Source of the DNA: Lucifuga dentata
Lineage: Eukaryota > Chordata > Actinopteri > Ophidiiformes > Bythitidae
Length of the DNA stretch: 64,000 nucleotides
Direction of reading: 5' to 3'
Assembly (NCBI GenBank): GCA_014773175.1
Contig: VXCM01003614.1
Span: forward strand, 45,058-109,057
Shown: one piece after another, positions 12,056 to 24,239 of the stretch
Numbering within the stretch: the stretch's first letter is position 1
Layout: every line of letters begins with the position of its first letter
The notes under the pieces: model-generated
The model's input: the letters and a program-made list of their open reading frames with translations, nothing else
Told to the model about the DNA's origin: nothing
Database searches by the model: none
Position numbers and translations under genes: made by a program

Positions 12056-15000
12056 AACTACAGCCCCGACTAATGACATTTTGTAAATTCACACTATTTC
12101 CTTGTGACACCTGTCTAGCATACTTCCACAGCTCAACAACAGATAACTGTTGAGTCTATAATCACATTCCGTATTAGTAACACTGACAATCACCATTTTG
12201 TTTTTCAAATTGTCTGCTTGTGTGAATGTTTGCAAATCTTAACAAGGGAAATCTCTTCCATCATTACCCTCCATCCCACAAGACATAAACATGGTATAAC
12301 AACCAAAAGTAGAGACAGATAAAACAAGTAGGCCATGGATCCTGCAAGCATATTAAAACTTTGATTCTAATCCAATAAATCAATTTTTTTTCAATGTCAC
12401 TTAGAAAACACCGTTATCAGATTAAATTGACGCTATGTTCTCCAAATAACACACCTAGATTATGTGATTGCATCATATAAATGCTTAGGATCAGCATAAG
12501 CATTATATGGCGTTATATATCCTGGTATAATTTCATGCTTAAACCAATTAAGCAACGAGTCATGTACTGTATATTCAGCAAATGATGGAAACCTATTAAT
12601 TCCTATTAATTTCTCTCATTTTTGCCTTGATCACAGTACATACAAAAATTGGAGTATCATGTGAAACTTAAAGTACTGAATGTAATGACTGTTTTTACAC
12701 TTTAAGTCCATTGCCCCATTTGAAATAAAAGAGAAAATCCACCCTAAAACGCAATGTACATGGATTTAGGCCAGCCATTTTGGATGGTGGTTGTCTTCCT
12801 TGTCTTTAAATAAGAGCATCAAGACTTAAATTAAAGTTGTCATCAGGTGGCAGTTTTTGTAATTGTGTGTTGTCAAATAATTAGAGTCTATGTTAACTCA
12901 TAAAATGTTTATTTGAATTTGGTACTCCCAACTGTGAATCAGAAAATGTTCCCATGAAAATTCCAGTAAAATCCCCACAGGTGCTGTCATAGCATTGTTT
13001 CATTATTCACTGTCTATGGAGCAGCTTCAGAATTTGTTCCAACATGACATCATCCTTATGTCTGCTGCTGAGCTTATTTCACAATTCCCAATTAAAACTG
13101 AACAAAGTAATATTGTAGACAGAATGTTACTGACAGAATAGCTCTTCAAAGTGGATTTTCCTTTTAAAGCTACATTTTGCAGCTTCTCTCTTTCAGCGAG
13201 TTAAGCGATTGCGATTCTGCCCATTTAGCTTGTTTTATTTTTTAATGTTTGTCCACTAAGATATAAATACAAAAAGAGGAGATTAGAAAAATATTCTAAA
13301 ATAATGCAGTCCAAAACAAGACTTCCACTATGAAATCTAACAAGATTTTCTCAGGAGTTGGTGGAGATCAAATCAGAGCTAAAAAGAGACTGAATATTGG
13401 ACTTAAATTAATCAGGGAGACAGAAATGCGATGCTTCCAGTGGGGTTGCTAATGTTGCCCTGTGTCTGCTGCTTGTGCAGGTACACCATTTGTTGCTAAC
13501 ATTGAGGCGATCACACATACATCAGGACTGTGTGTAAGTCAGCTTGATTGGGAGAATTTCTGCCCCTAGTGGCCAAAAATATGAATGCAGCCTTAATTAA
13601 GTTGCCTACAAATGTTACAATAAGACCATAACTGAACCCTGCCTAAACTGTCGTGCACTAATGACATGCTCACGCTGATTTTAACCATGTTTAAAGGCTG
13701 AATTATGCTTTCCACATGGATGTCTGCAGGGACCTGGGCTGATGCGGAAACATAATGAGTAAATGCGGCAAGTTTTTATGGTTTTCTCCTCGTGGCAAAA
13801 CTGATACCCACACTGTAGGGGCATCAGAGAGAGATCAAGATTTCACACCTACAGCTCATCCTCCATTTTTGAAACATCTGCGTAGTTACAAAATCTGTGA
13901 TATGTACGTGCATGTCAATTTTATACGTCAAGCATAAAACAAGCTTAAGTCACAGTTCTAAGTTTTCACCGAAATACCCATATTTCACAGAGATTTAATG
14001 TCCCCATTCATCCCAATGCCATGATTCTTGCCATGATTTATAAAAATGAGGTCATCTAATGGCAAGCACAGCAGTTATAGAAAGAAAAGCAAATAAGAGA
14101 AATCACAAATGAGCTGCCAATCACGCACAGAAAACACAGATGTAAAAACATAAAATAATGAGTCTTAACTATGTGATGATCGGATTCCCTCTGCAATACT
14201 TGACGTGTTATTAAGCAAACCACAGTTTACTGTATTGTTGAGCAACTGCAGGGGTGAGTCATGGTGAGAGTCGTCATGGTTTGCCTCCCAGTAATAATGC
14301 CTTGTTGATTTGCACTGATTGTAGAATAGACAAGCCTGTTGTTTTCTGCACGTTTGCATGACATTTTATAGCAAAGCAGCAGATCTACCAAGAGTTTCAA
14401 GTCATATGGGGACACCTGACACAAAGGCTTTAGCTTCTATTCCTGCTGCAGCACAAGATTATTTGTCAGGATTTACTCTATCAGTGCTGTATTATTAACA
14501 CATTTACACTTGTTAATGCACATGCACTGTTTCTACAAATCGACAAAATATTGTAAGATTTAGAGACGTTTTCTTGACAGTTCTGCAGCACAGTCTTTGT
14601 TGTTTCAAGATACTGACTCTCACTTCACGATTCTTTTTCATGTGTACTGGAAACAGGTTGAAATAATCTGATTGCGTTGTCATTTTTCCTATATTGTTTT
14701 CAGAAAATAAGATAGACAAAATGACTTAGATAGAGTTTCACAGTGTAAAAAATCTCTCCCTGGACATGATCCAGCCACAATGTGCAGTGAAGCACACAGA
14801 GTTCAGAGTCAGATTTCATTACATCCAGTAAAGGCGGAGGAGATTGTTAACAAGCATTTTCAGGGCAAGTTTGGACATACACTGTTATATCATCAAACCC
14901 AATTTTATTACGGGAATGCCCAAACAAGTCGTCTGCTTTAGTGCATAATATGCAAATGAACAGATCAGGAAAACAGCCAACTAAATTAAAGAGAAAAGTC

Positions 15001-15754
15001 AACTGCCATTATATCCATGTGTGAATATGTTAATGTCTCTGTTCTGTCTATATTCAATTTAAAATTAAAAAAAAAAACTTCTTGCACATGTAACATTGTA
15101 CTGGTCTTGAAAAGATGGACATTTTTGCAGTGTACATTTGTTTGAAGTGTGTGGGTGTGTGTGTGTGCATGCATCTGATCCCTAATTGGTCCATGCTGGC
15201 AGAAGCACCTGTAAGAGATCCATCTCCTCCGCAGGCAGAGGGGCCAAGCGTTGAGGCTTCTCCCACACAGATGGACCTCACAGTGGGTGACTCTCCATGT
15301 AAACCCCCCCNACCCCCACCCCACCCACCAATGGATGGTGTATCACGGTGGGAACGCTGTTACGCATCAATCCCAATAAAGGCCTGGCTTGTCTCAGCGA
15401 TGACATTTAGCTGTTGTGTTTCGTGGGGAGAGAAAGACAAGCAGTTTTCTTTGTGTGTTTGCTTTGGCGATGGAGGAATGAGCTTCTTGTGCCAGTGAAG
15501 CTTTCTGAATGTGGGAGGTGGTGTGTGTGAGTAAGTTTGTGTCTGCATGTCAGGAAAAAAAAGACTGACAGTTCAATTATTTATGAGCCAGGAACATCTA
15601 ATGTTACCTCAACTCATTTCAAGCATGCATCATCGTCTGGATGTTGTTACTGAGTTAAATAGTGAATAAACTGAATTGTGAATATACTGAATAAACCTGC
15701 TTCTTATTTTATTCCAATGCAGCATCCTCAGTCTATAAATTTATTTATAAAAGG
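12056..15754. other. intergenic, no gene seen
   Basis: AT-rich sequence. At 13180-13580 strings such as GTGGAGATCAAATCAGAGCT and CCCCTAGTGGCCAAAAATAT look like a worn fish repeat. The open frame at 15115-15498 overlaps a C-run with an N and is not convincing. Nothing else is supported. Confidence 0.55.
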
Positions 15755-16905
15755 CAGAGGTGTGTAGAGTAACCAGAAACTGTACTCAAATAAAAGTATT
15801 GTTACTTTATGATAATAGTGACTCAAGTATAAGTAATAGTAGTCACCAAAATNTCAAATAAAAGTATTGTTACTTTATGATAATAGTGACTCAAGTATAA
15901 GTAATAGTAGTCACCAAAATAATTATTTGAGTAAGAAAGTATCTATTAAAAAGATTACTTTAGTAGTGAGTAACTTTGATCAAGCTTATTCTTTCAAATA
16001 ATCAACAAGTTATAAAGTGCTCGTCTGAGGAAAACAAAAGGCAAAGTAGCCTTTTGTACCTTCTAATACAATCCAAATCATATCATATAAAGAAACAGTA
16101 GACAGTAATAACTCAAATATCTACCTCATGACAATTCTGGCCTGGCCCCAAGACAGTTAGCTAGGTTAGCTTCATGAATTTACTCAGAATAGAATAGGAA
16201 AACTTGAGTTAGCATTAGCAGCAGCAGCAGCAGCTAATTAAATAGCTAACATTGCAGCTTACCGTCACGTTTCCTCAAGTTCCATGTTGAGTTCTTAGAA
16301 TCTGAAATGTCACATTTTTAGCAGACAAAGACGCAACGCGTTGTGTAGCTGTTGGTTTTGGTGCTGGTTGGTGGTGGTGGTTGGGGGGGGGTGATATTAC
16401 CAGACGAAGATGCCGGGGACAAATAATTCCATAATTGTCGCTGTTTCTCTGCATCACCCTTTATCTTATTTGAATCCATTTTTCATATAAGCACCAAGGA
16501 AATTATGAAAGAAAAAAATTATATTTCCTTAGTTTAAGTTCATTTTAATTAATATTATATTGTGCAGTGCAAAGGCACTGGCCGGCCCACCTATCAAGCC
16601 TTGTCATGGAGACGAAGAGACACTGAATGTAACTGGACCAAAGCAGAGTGGACATTCTCACACACACAGTCGGACATTCGTTTAGAAAGCGGAGAATTTT
16701 GACTCATAGCGTCGGAGCAATGTTTCACAGATAACATAAAAAAATAACGTAAAGAGTGTGACCAAATTTAACAGAGTGAAAGTATATTTTTCTTCACAAA
16801 TATACTCAAGTATGAGTTAAAAGTATCCTGCAATAAAAAACTACTCAGTAAATTTAACGCAGTCAGTTGGAAGTGTGGAAGTTATGACGGAGCTCAGAAT
16901 TTCTA
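15755..16905. mobile_element. hAT-like non-autonomous repeat, copy 1
   Basis: It starts CAGAGGTGTGTAGAGTAACC and continues with ACTGTACTCAAATAAAAGTA. Families beginning CAGAGGTG.GTAGAGTA with ACTCAAGTAAAAGTA repeats are very common hAT derivatives in teleosts. It shares most of its length with 32258-33444. The inner part contains the GACGCAACGCGTT string and the 16.6 kb module also found at 5.6 kb. N15853 marks an assembly duplication, and a C-run/G-run junction lies near the right end. Confidence 0.65.
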
Positions 16906-17789
16906 ACCTCTGAAAAAAATACCCCCCCCCCCCCNGGGGGGGGGGGGGAAGTGTCATCAACCCTGAGTTTCAGTATTGATGTCATTTCAATATGGCTGCT
17001 TTCACCATGGAAAGTAATTTTCCGTATTTAGAAATGAAGCATTTTCTTTAAATCACATGCAGACACAGCAGCAGCTTATAAATATCACAGAGGCAATGCA
17101 GTAGCTGTTTTAAAGGGTAAATAGGTCATAATGATTGTTAAAACGTAGCAAACACAAAGTTCCATTTTCCTTGCATGGTGAAACAGTTTTAAAATAACTG
17201 TGAATGTAACTTTAATCACTGTGCAAGAGCCAGAAATGAATGGACATCAACAGCCACCTGGAAAAATACATCAAAAATAAAAAATCAAACAGTAAGATTT
17301 AAGCACTAATTTAATGTGCATATGTCATGTCTCTGTGCATATGCAAAAACACAGGGAAAAAAACACAGAATTCCACAGGTTTCAGATCCCAAAAGTCATT
17401 TAAGGACAAACAGAACCTGCAGAAAAGGTTCCAGGGCTGTGATTTGTTCCCCTTCATGGGCAGATTTATCACTCCGTTGTGTTTAATCTTTGAAGTGAAG
17501 CAATGCAAACTGTGTCAGAGAAGCTGTTGGAACACATCAGGACACACTCAGCTATAATAATGAATAAGGGCAGTCAATTAAAAATACATGTGGTGCGGGT
17601 TGAATGAATGAGTGGCCTTCTCTTATGTAACGCAGCGTTGTGTTCTGCAAAACATTGAGCAACCGCCTGCCTGGCTTTGCAGGAGAAGACATTTAGCGGG
17701 AGTAAAAGTAACTCCAGAGGAATGTGTGTGTGTGAAGGGGGTGGGGTGGAGGGGTGGAGTTTTCCAGACTTTGGAGTGTAAGCTGACTG
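16906..17789. other. intergenic, no gene seen
   Basis: A poly-C run (16922-16934) meets a poly-G run (16936-16949) across one N at the start. The rest is AT-rich without recognised features. Confidence 0.6.
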
Positions 17790-17993
17790 AATAAGTAAAG
17801 AGAAACAAGAGAAGAAAATAACAACCTAGCAGAAAGCAAGAAAGAAAAAAAAGAGAGAAAGACAAAGATTGAAAGATAAAGGATGAGCAGAAGACAGTGA
17901 AAAAGATGGAGAAAAAGACATATGGAGTGAAAGAGAAAGAAAGAATGGAAGATTAAAGAACGAAAGAGAAAGATGCAGAAAGTAATGAGAGAT

Positions 17994-18034
<41 letters not shown>

Positions 18035-18150
18035 AAAGAGCACAGACTCCCTAATGTCTCTCAAGAAAGTAAGAGGGAGAAAAAAATGCCAAGACCAGAA
18101 AGAGAAAAACAGAGTGAAAAAAAGGAATAGAGAGAGAGAGAGAGAGAGAG
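17790..18150 (+). repeat. long polypurine tract with (GAAA)n and (AG)n
   Basis: The top strand is over four-fifths purine for about 360 bases. The tract includes perfect (GAAA)n at about 17996-18035 and (AG)n at 18129-18150. No gene is present. Confidence 0.85.
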
Positions 18151-18414
18151 TTATGTAACTTTGTCCTCAAGCAGCTCTGCCAGAACTCGGCTTGGCTCGT
18201 CTCTCTAATACAACGGTGCAGATTTTCTCATGGAACAGATTAAGCAGACAGAGAGCAGCAGATACATGATGGATTCCAGCCGTCCTGTTCCCACAAACTC
18301 TCATCACGTTCTGTACAGAACACACACACACACACACCTCTACACGTCTGCACCTATGGGTCCGCTCACCACTTTACAAACGGAAGAAAGTGACATTTGA
18401 TTAGTTTCAGACTG

Positions 18415-19121
18415 TTAAAGGGCCATGTTGTGGTTTTTGTACTATATCACACTGGAAAATGATGGAAAACGTGTTGAACATTGTCAAAGTTGCAAAACTC
18501 TAGAAATAATCCAGTAAACCAAACCCATAGGTTCTAAATTACCCAAAAGCTTCGTTTTGATTGGTCCTTTAATTCTGCAACATGTTTACATTGACATTTA
18601 ACACACTTTACACACCTGGTTTGACACACCTGTGCACGAGGCTACAGAACAAGTGAGCAGCATTAGTGTTTCATCGTCCTTGGGTTGCCAGCTCAGACCT
18701 GATGAAGGTAGCCAATCAGAACAGAGCGACGAGGGGTCTTAAAGAGACAGTACCTTAAATGACTTGTTTTCACTCAGTGTGAACAACAGTGCAGCAGCAG
18801 GAAGTGAAGGGGATTGCTGTGTTTCATTGTGGATCCCTATATGAAAATAGGCTAGCAAATGTGTGTGTTCAGCATCTTTTATAGCCGATGCTCATGCTTG
18901 AAGCAGCCGGCCAATCAGAGGAGAGAGAGGAGAGCAGGCTTTTACTAACCTAAGATGACCTGCTTTCGCTCAGTCTGCACAGTAGTGCTGCAGTAAGTGA
19001 GAGTAGATAAGTGGTAAATGTAGTAGTTAAATGTGTTATTTTTTTTTTCGCGTTTTGCACATTAAAGCATCGCAAAAGTTTCAAAATCGTGCATAAAAAT
19101 AATCTATATAATATTTCCCCT
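18415..19121 (+). repeat. interspersed repeat family G, TTAA-bounded copy
   Basis: This repeat shares long blocks with 5335-5640 (inverted) and 23835-24140. Shared features are TTTTGATTGGTCCTTTA, a GTTGCCAGCTCAG..CTGATG..GCCAATCAGA block, CTTAAAGAGACA.TACCTT and a TTTTCACTCAGTGTGAACA block. It begins TTAAAGGG and ends CCCCTTTAA. The second half (18890-19010) repeats the GCCAATCAGA..CAGTCTGCACAGTAGTGCTGCAG module, so two modules may be present. No coding capacity is seen. Confidence 0.6.
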
Positions 19122-19125
19122 TTAA

Positions 19126-19822
19126 CCCTTAAATGCATAGGACGGGTCTTTAGCGACCTGGCACCACATTACTGCACCTCTAATTCATTCATTTTTTTCA
19201 AATAAGCCCTCAAACCCCTGGTATTCCTCAAACTCTTTGTTTTTAACAATTTTATGGTTTCAAGTTGTCAAAATTGATGAAAATAGNGGTATTCCTCAAA
19301 CTCTTTGTTTTTAACAATTTTATGGTTTCAAGTTGTCAAAATTGATGAAAATAGTTGTTTTTCTAGTGTTTTTTGCTAAAAGGTGTATAGGGTCGTTCAG
19401 GATCCGAGTATGAGTGTCATTTTTTTTTCCTGGTAAACAGGCAGGAGATAAGCAGGTTGTGTTTTCAACTTTGGTCCTTAGCTGGCGCTGTAGTATCACG
19501 GATATGATGAACAAATGCTTGAAATTAGCAGGAAGAAGGCTGTTTATGCTGTAAAGTATGCTGCTAGCTTACTGCTACAGAAAGACGCTGCAGCGCCATC
19601 AGAGCTTCATGCAGAGCAGCATTGCTGTGATGCACCGGCTTCGGTGACGGGATCTATAAGTCACTGTAAAAATATAATACGGAATTTTTTTTTTTTTTTT
19701 TNCTGAAAAGTTTACAAGCAAAAATATTTTACTTTGTAGCTCAATTTGTGTTGCGTAAGTTACGGGTCTGTAACGACCCTACGTATGTACGAATGGATGG
19801 AAACGACTCTTGCATTTAAGGG
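19126..19822. mobile_element. piggyBac-like MITE with TTAA duplications
   Basis: TTAA at 19122-19125 and 19823-19826 flanks matching inverted ends CCCTTAAATGCA / TGCATTTAAGGG. Subterminal palindromic motifs of the type GGGTCTnTAnCGACC lie near both ends. A TTAA target and CCC-starting ends are typical of piggyBac elements. The 61-codon open frame inside (19515 onward) is not recognisable as a transposase. The region around N19287 contains an assembly duplication. Confidence 0.75.
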
Positions 19823-19826
19823 TTAA

Positions 19827-20659
19827 GCTTATATTTGACTAAATGGAGACATGCTTACATGCACGTTGTCGCAATAATGTCTGTGCTCAATTTAGATCAG
19901 GTTTATGGCCGTTTGAGGTTTATGGTTATCTGTCTGCAGCCATTTCAAGTGTAAATGTGTTTTTGATTGGAAATGAGGTTTTCCTCATTGTTGTATGTTG
20001 TTTGTCTGTGGTTTTCAGGACGTCTTTGTAGCTGCTCTCTTAGCCATTTCTCCAAAAACAACCTCTCATTTAATTTCCCCCCAAATGATCCACAGAATGG
20101 CTCTTTTGTATTTTAGCTGAACTGAATGACAAACGTGTCATTTTGCAAAATAGTCCAGTCGCTCGTTTGTGAAGGACAGAACGATGCAAAGTCATCTAGA
20201 AATCACACAAAATACTTTATGGGGGTTTTCTTGTCGACAAAACAAGGCCATGTAGTTGTGTCCATGCTGTCACGCATTCTCATTATTTGGAGTATTTTGC
20301 ATATTATAGCTTTAATACGCCACTTATCACATTTGTAAGAGATATGAGAGTCGTGTTTTTTATGGGCAAATGCAAAAAGCATCACAATCACATTTATGTT
20401 AATAAAGATGAATATACAGTTTTATAGTAGTTGAAATGCTCAGAGGAGCATCATATAAATAATGCAAAAACTAAAATACGACTTTATATTGTATGTATAT
20501 ATATTTATTGTGTATATATACAGTATTTCTGACCCAGTGCAATAATATAATGCAATGTCTATGTCTGCTGTTTCTCTGGTTTATAGCTTTGTGAATATCT
20601 TATATTGGGGTTTTATAACATAGAGTTCTTTTTTTTTATTTCTATTCATTATGTTTTTT
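19827..20659. other. intergenic, no gene seen
   Basis: AT-rich, with TATATA strings near 20490-20525. No gene or bounded repeat is recognised. Confidence 0.6.
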
Positions 20660-20757
20660 TATCTGTTGAAGTTTTGCTCTTGCAGCAACACGAAACACTA
20701 AGACGTACTCCCTGTATGCAAATATTTGGCAAATAAATGATTCTGATTCCGATTCTT
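20660..20757 (+). repeat. possible LINE 3' tail
   Basis: It ends GCAAATAAATGATTCTGATT then CCGATTCT. Tails of repeating GATTCTGATTC after AATAAA-like strings are found at the 3' ends of several fish LINE families. No coding part remains. Confidence 0.4.
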
Positions 20758-20845
20758 TATGTTTTGGGAAATGATTGCCAGTAACATAAAGCGCATGCTG
20801 GTAGTAGTTACGAGCTCAAACCTGCAAAATCACCGGTATGGTCCT
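20757..20845. mobile_element. MITE family A/B, solo right end
   Basis: TTTTGGGAAATGATTGCCAG, GAGCTCAAACCTGCAAAATC and GGTATGGTCCT match the right terminal repeat of the family. The flanking TTAA has become TTGA. The rest of the element is absent. Confidence 0.55.
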
Positions 20846-21139
20846 TTGAGAGAAGTTAAGCCTTTAAGTATTACTTTGAACTTTCACACTGTGTTCCCTA
20901 TAATGTCATCAAGTCGTGTGTGTTTGCTCTCTTCCACTAACAACTCAGCTTCCCCATTTACTGCCTAATTGGGCTTTCAAGGATAATGGCCGATTTGTTT
21001 GAGAAAGCAAGCGAGAGTCTGTGATTGGAAATGCGTGTGTGCTCGCTCGTTTTGCTATCTGTGCGTAGCCGTGTTAGTGTGTTTGCATGAGTGTGTGCGT
21101 GTGTGTTGAAGATGGCCCTCTTTCTTCAATGTTAACGTC

Positions 21140-21530
21140 AAGTGAATGAGGCAGATCTATGGCAGGTGTGAGAACAGCTTGAGGCTTGTGTCATTAGCCC
21201 GCCACCGGTGTCACCGCGTCCTGCGCTGATCCAGCCTGGCAGCGTCTATCCCATCCACCACATGCTGCAGCCGCAGACTCGCTCTTATTAAAGTGTGTGT
21301 TCACTGCGAAATGATTTAATGCCGTCTCTCTTGGTGACTTTTAAACTGATTATGAAGGAGCCGGAGGCAGACTCAATAAGGAGCTGGCTACGCTTTGTTT
21401 TTAGCAAAGATTTATACAGGCTTGGCCCTCCGTCGCTGCTGCTGGTCTGTTGGACGGCTGCCCTTCAGAGCGATTATGCAGTGAATTTTGATGCTACACT
21501 TACTTTTACTCAAATCTGATTACGATTTTG
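21140..21530. promoter_or_regulatory. candidate conserved non-coding element
   Basis: This block is free of low complexity and repeats, has balanced composition, and contains homeodomain-like strings (TGATTTAATG, ACTGATTATG) amid GC-richer sequence. No coding frame persists. Whether it is conserved is unknown; the call rests on texture only. Confidence 0.25.
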
Positions 21531-21833
21531 CTTGTTTGTCTTTGTGTTGGGTCTTTTGTTAGTCTCACTTATGGCAGCTACACTGTTAAAAAGAGGAAAT
21601 CGAGAAAGATCCGAGGTTTTACAACAATTCAGTCTTAGGTTTTTCATATCCAAGTGAAATAGTTTTAGAGCTCTAGTTGGGAAATACTGAATTCATTCTT
21701 TTTGGGCCTATAAGTAGCCAAATTTAAGGAATCATCCATAGATCATGGTTGGTTGCAAAAATGGGAATTCAAAAATTAAATGAGTCTGAGAAGAAAACTA
21801 GATAGCTTTGTTCATTACAAGCACAAGAACTTA

Positions 21834-21960
21834 GGCAAGGCAAGGCAAATGTTATTTATATAGCATCTTATACACAAAGGTCTTTCAAAGTGCTTTACAG
21901 AACAGAGCAAGTTTATACATCAGCAGATAAGTTAAGATAGAGTAGAATTAAAAATAAAAT
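21834..21960 (+). repeat. common teleost interspersed repeat (AAGGCAAGGCAA type)
   Basis: AGGCAAGGCAAGGCAAATGT, TATTTATATAGCATCTTATA and TTTCAAAGTGCTTTACAGAA match a very widespread fish repeat, probably the tail of a LINE. No boundaries or target duplications are visible. Confidence 0.6.
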
Positions 21961-22554
21961 AGATTTGAATTTAGCAACAATATGAAGGATTAAAAAAATA
22001 AATAAGGAATTGTCTCCATTATTGAGTCCCAAAAGTCAGATTTTCTTAAAACGGTGCAGTGAAAATACAGTATTTCAACCTGTTTCAGGAAGTTTTTGAA
22101 AATATTTGTCATTATCTGTCAGATACAGCACTAAAACAAAGAAAATGACACTTGTTTCTGGAAAATTATTTCATATTTGATGATCATGTGATCCACTTTC
22201 GATTCAGTCCTTCAAATTCACTCTGTAACCATCAAACACCTTGATGATGGCAAAATGCATTTTTAAAAGTTTGGCAGAGAAAAGCAAACAAAACTTGCCA
22301 TCCTGTTTTATTTTTATTGCTTATATGAAGTTCAAAATGCTTAAATCTAGTTTTTTATTACTGGTGTTAAAGGTCAGAAAAGTTTTGTTGTGGCTCATCC
22401 CTGCAGCAGATTTTGTTTTTACTTCATATAAGAAATTTTTACTAGATAACAGACTATTTGACTTTTTTTTTTTTTTNTTTTTTTTTTTTTTGGCAGCGTT
22501 TTACAGTGTGTGACTGCCGCTTACATAAAAGTTACCTAAAATGAATCTGCCTTT

Positions 22555-22880
22555 CCTGCAGACTTAAAGGAAAGTGAAAAGTGCGCCAAGGTGTTGAAAT
22601 GTGTCATCTCGAGCGTTTGACACTTTATTCATGGGTAAGAGTCAACATGAGGCGTTTGCTTCACGGTGTGGACAAAACCACACAATCGGGACAAAGTGAC
22701 AGACTGGCCCGGTAAGCCCTTGGCACTGTCATCACGCTGCATTGTGGGTAACGCCGCATGACTCACTACAGGAGGCTGAAAATGAATTTTCCACCTCGGG
22801 CTCGTAGCTTTGGGCTGATTAACAAGGTAAATGTTATTCGATACTAATTAACATATATTGATACTGATTAATGAGCATTC
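22555..22880. promoter_or_regulatory. candidate conserved non-coding element
   Basis: Complex sequence with clustered homeodomain-type cores (CTGATTAACA, ACTAATTAACA, CTGATTAATGAG), an AACCACA string and CATTGTGGGTAAC. No repeat match or gene is seen. The enhancer idea is inference from motif density. Confidence 0.3.
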
Positions 22881-23639
22881 AAAGGTGCCATAAATGTTTA
22901 ATTCTTGTTAGTTGCAGCAAATGAATCTCTTCTGTTGTTTTTAACTTTAGATTAATTTACGTGCATACTAATAAAGAAATCGTAACTCGTACAAGCTGCA
23001 GCTTTGCTTCAGCTCTGAACTTCTCACCTGGATGCTTAAAAAATATTGAGATTTGCAGTAAAATTGTGTCTTATCTTTGATATTACAGCACACTGAGCAC
23101 CTTTAATGCAGCTAATGACCCAACAATCAGCCATCTTTACCTTATTTCACACACATACGAGAGGAGCTCAACCCATGACTGCTGACTGCGGCTTGTCAAT
23201 TGTGTATTATGTGCTTGCCAGAAATATTTTTAACCTTTTTTTATATACAGGGAAGCTTTGCTGAGCAGGCAGTCTCCTTTCAGCAAAGCCCTGCTTCTCT
23301 TTCATAAAGTTACACACAATCAAACCTGACTGCTGCCAAGTACAGACGCAGCCTCCTGCCGCTCGCCGCAGAGCCAAAGCCACAGCCAGAATATTAACAG
23401 CACCGAGGTCACGAGTCCAACAGCCGGGAACCGCTGAAATAATATCAATGATCGTGTGACAAGACAGAAATGGCAACATGCTGCGTGTCAGCAAAAGTTC
23501 TGAGAAGAAGATATAGTGAAGAAGAATGAGAGAATCTATTGCTTATTGTTTTATCAACCATTCTAAAATCAGTTTAAGTATATATAGCACAATATGATTT
23601 TGTCAACTTTTTTTTTTTTAACCACGATGCTACACTGGC
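22881..23639. other. intergenic, no gene seen
   Basis: Mostly AT-rich. A GC-richer patch at 23330-23470 gives an open frame on the minus strand without family features. Confidence 0.55.
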
Positions 23640-24140
23640 ACCTGGGAATTTTTTTTTTTTTTAATTTTGAATGTTGAATGTCCCCTTTAAGATTCAAAAT
23701 AAACAGCAAAAATTATGCTTTTTTCAAATTTTCTCTTCATGTTTCTATATGTTAGGGAGGATGTGTTGAGAAGTATCAAAGCTGAGGTTGACGGCTACAG
23801 AAACACAACCTCAAGCTTCATTTTTGATTCTTCCTTTACTTCTGTAACATCTCCAACAACACGTAACACCTTTGAATTTACCTGCCTGCACACTGGTTAG
23901 CCACACCCACCGAGTATGAGGCTAGCAAGCTTTGGCCAGCATCTGTGTTTCATATCTTTGGGTGTTGCCAGCTCAGGTCTGATGCAGCTGGCCAATCAGA
24001 ACAGAAGGAAGGAGCCTTAAAGAGACATTACCTTGCCTGTTTTCACTCAGTGTGAACAGTAGTGCTGCAGCAAGGGAGAGCCGAAGTGGATCAGTGTGGG
24101 TTTTTTTTTTGTTTGTTTGTTTTTTTTGTAGATTAAAACA
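23640..24140 (+). repeat. interspersed repeat family G, degraded copy
   Basis: The segment carries GTTGCCAGCTCAGGTCTGAT, GGCCAATCAGAACAGA, CTTAAAGAGACATTACCTT and TTTTCACTCAGTGTGAACAG, in the same order as the copy at 18.7 kb. The left part (23640-23830) aligns poorly. Poly-T runs flank it. Confidence 0.6.
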
Positions 24141-24239
24141 TAAAGATTTTAATATAGACCTCTAAATGAAAATAAGAACATGGAAATCTGTGTCATATGT
24201 TGGAATGATGAATGATGGATGCCATGATGAGATCCTAAT

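Noticed and set aside
15115..15498. 127-codon frame as a gene
   Set aside because: It starts in a TG-rich run and crosses a C-run with an unresolved base.
19515..19706. 61-codon frame inside the piggyBac-like element as a transposase relic
   Set aside because: It ends in a poly-T run and shows no DDD-type catalytic motif or other transposase feature.
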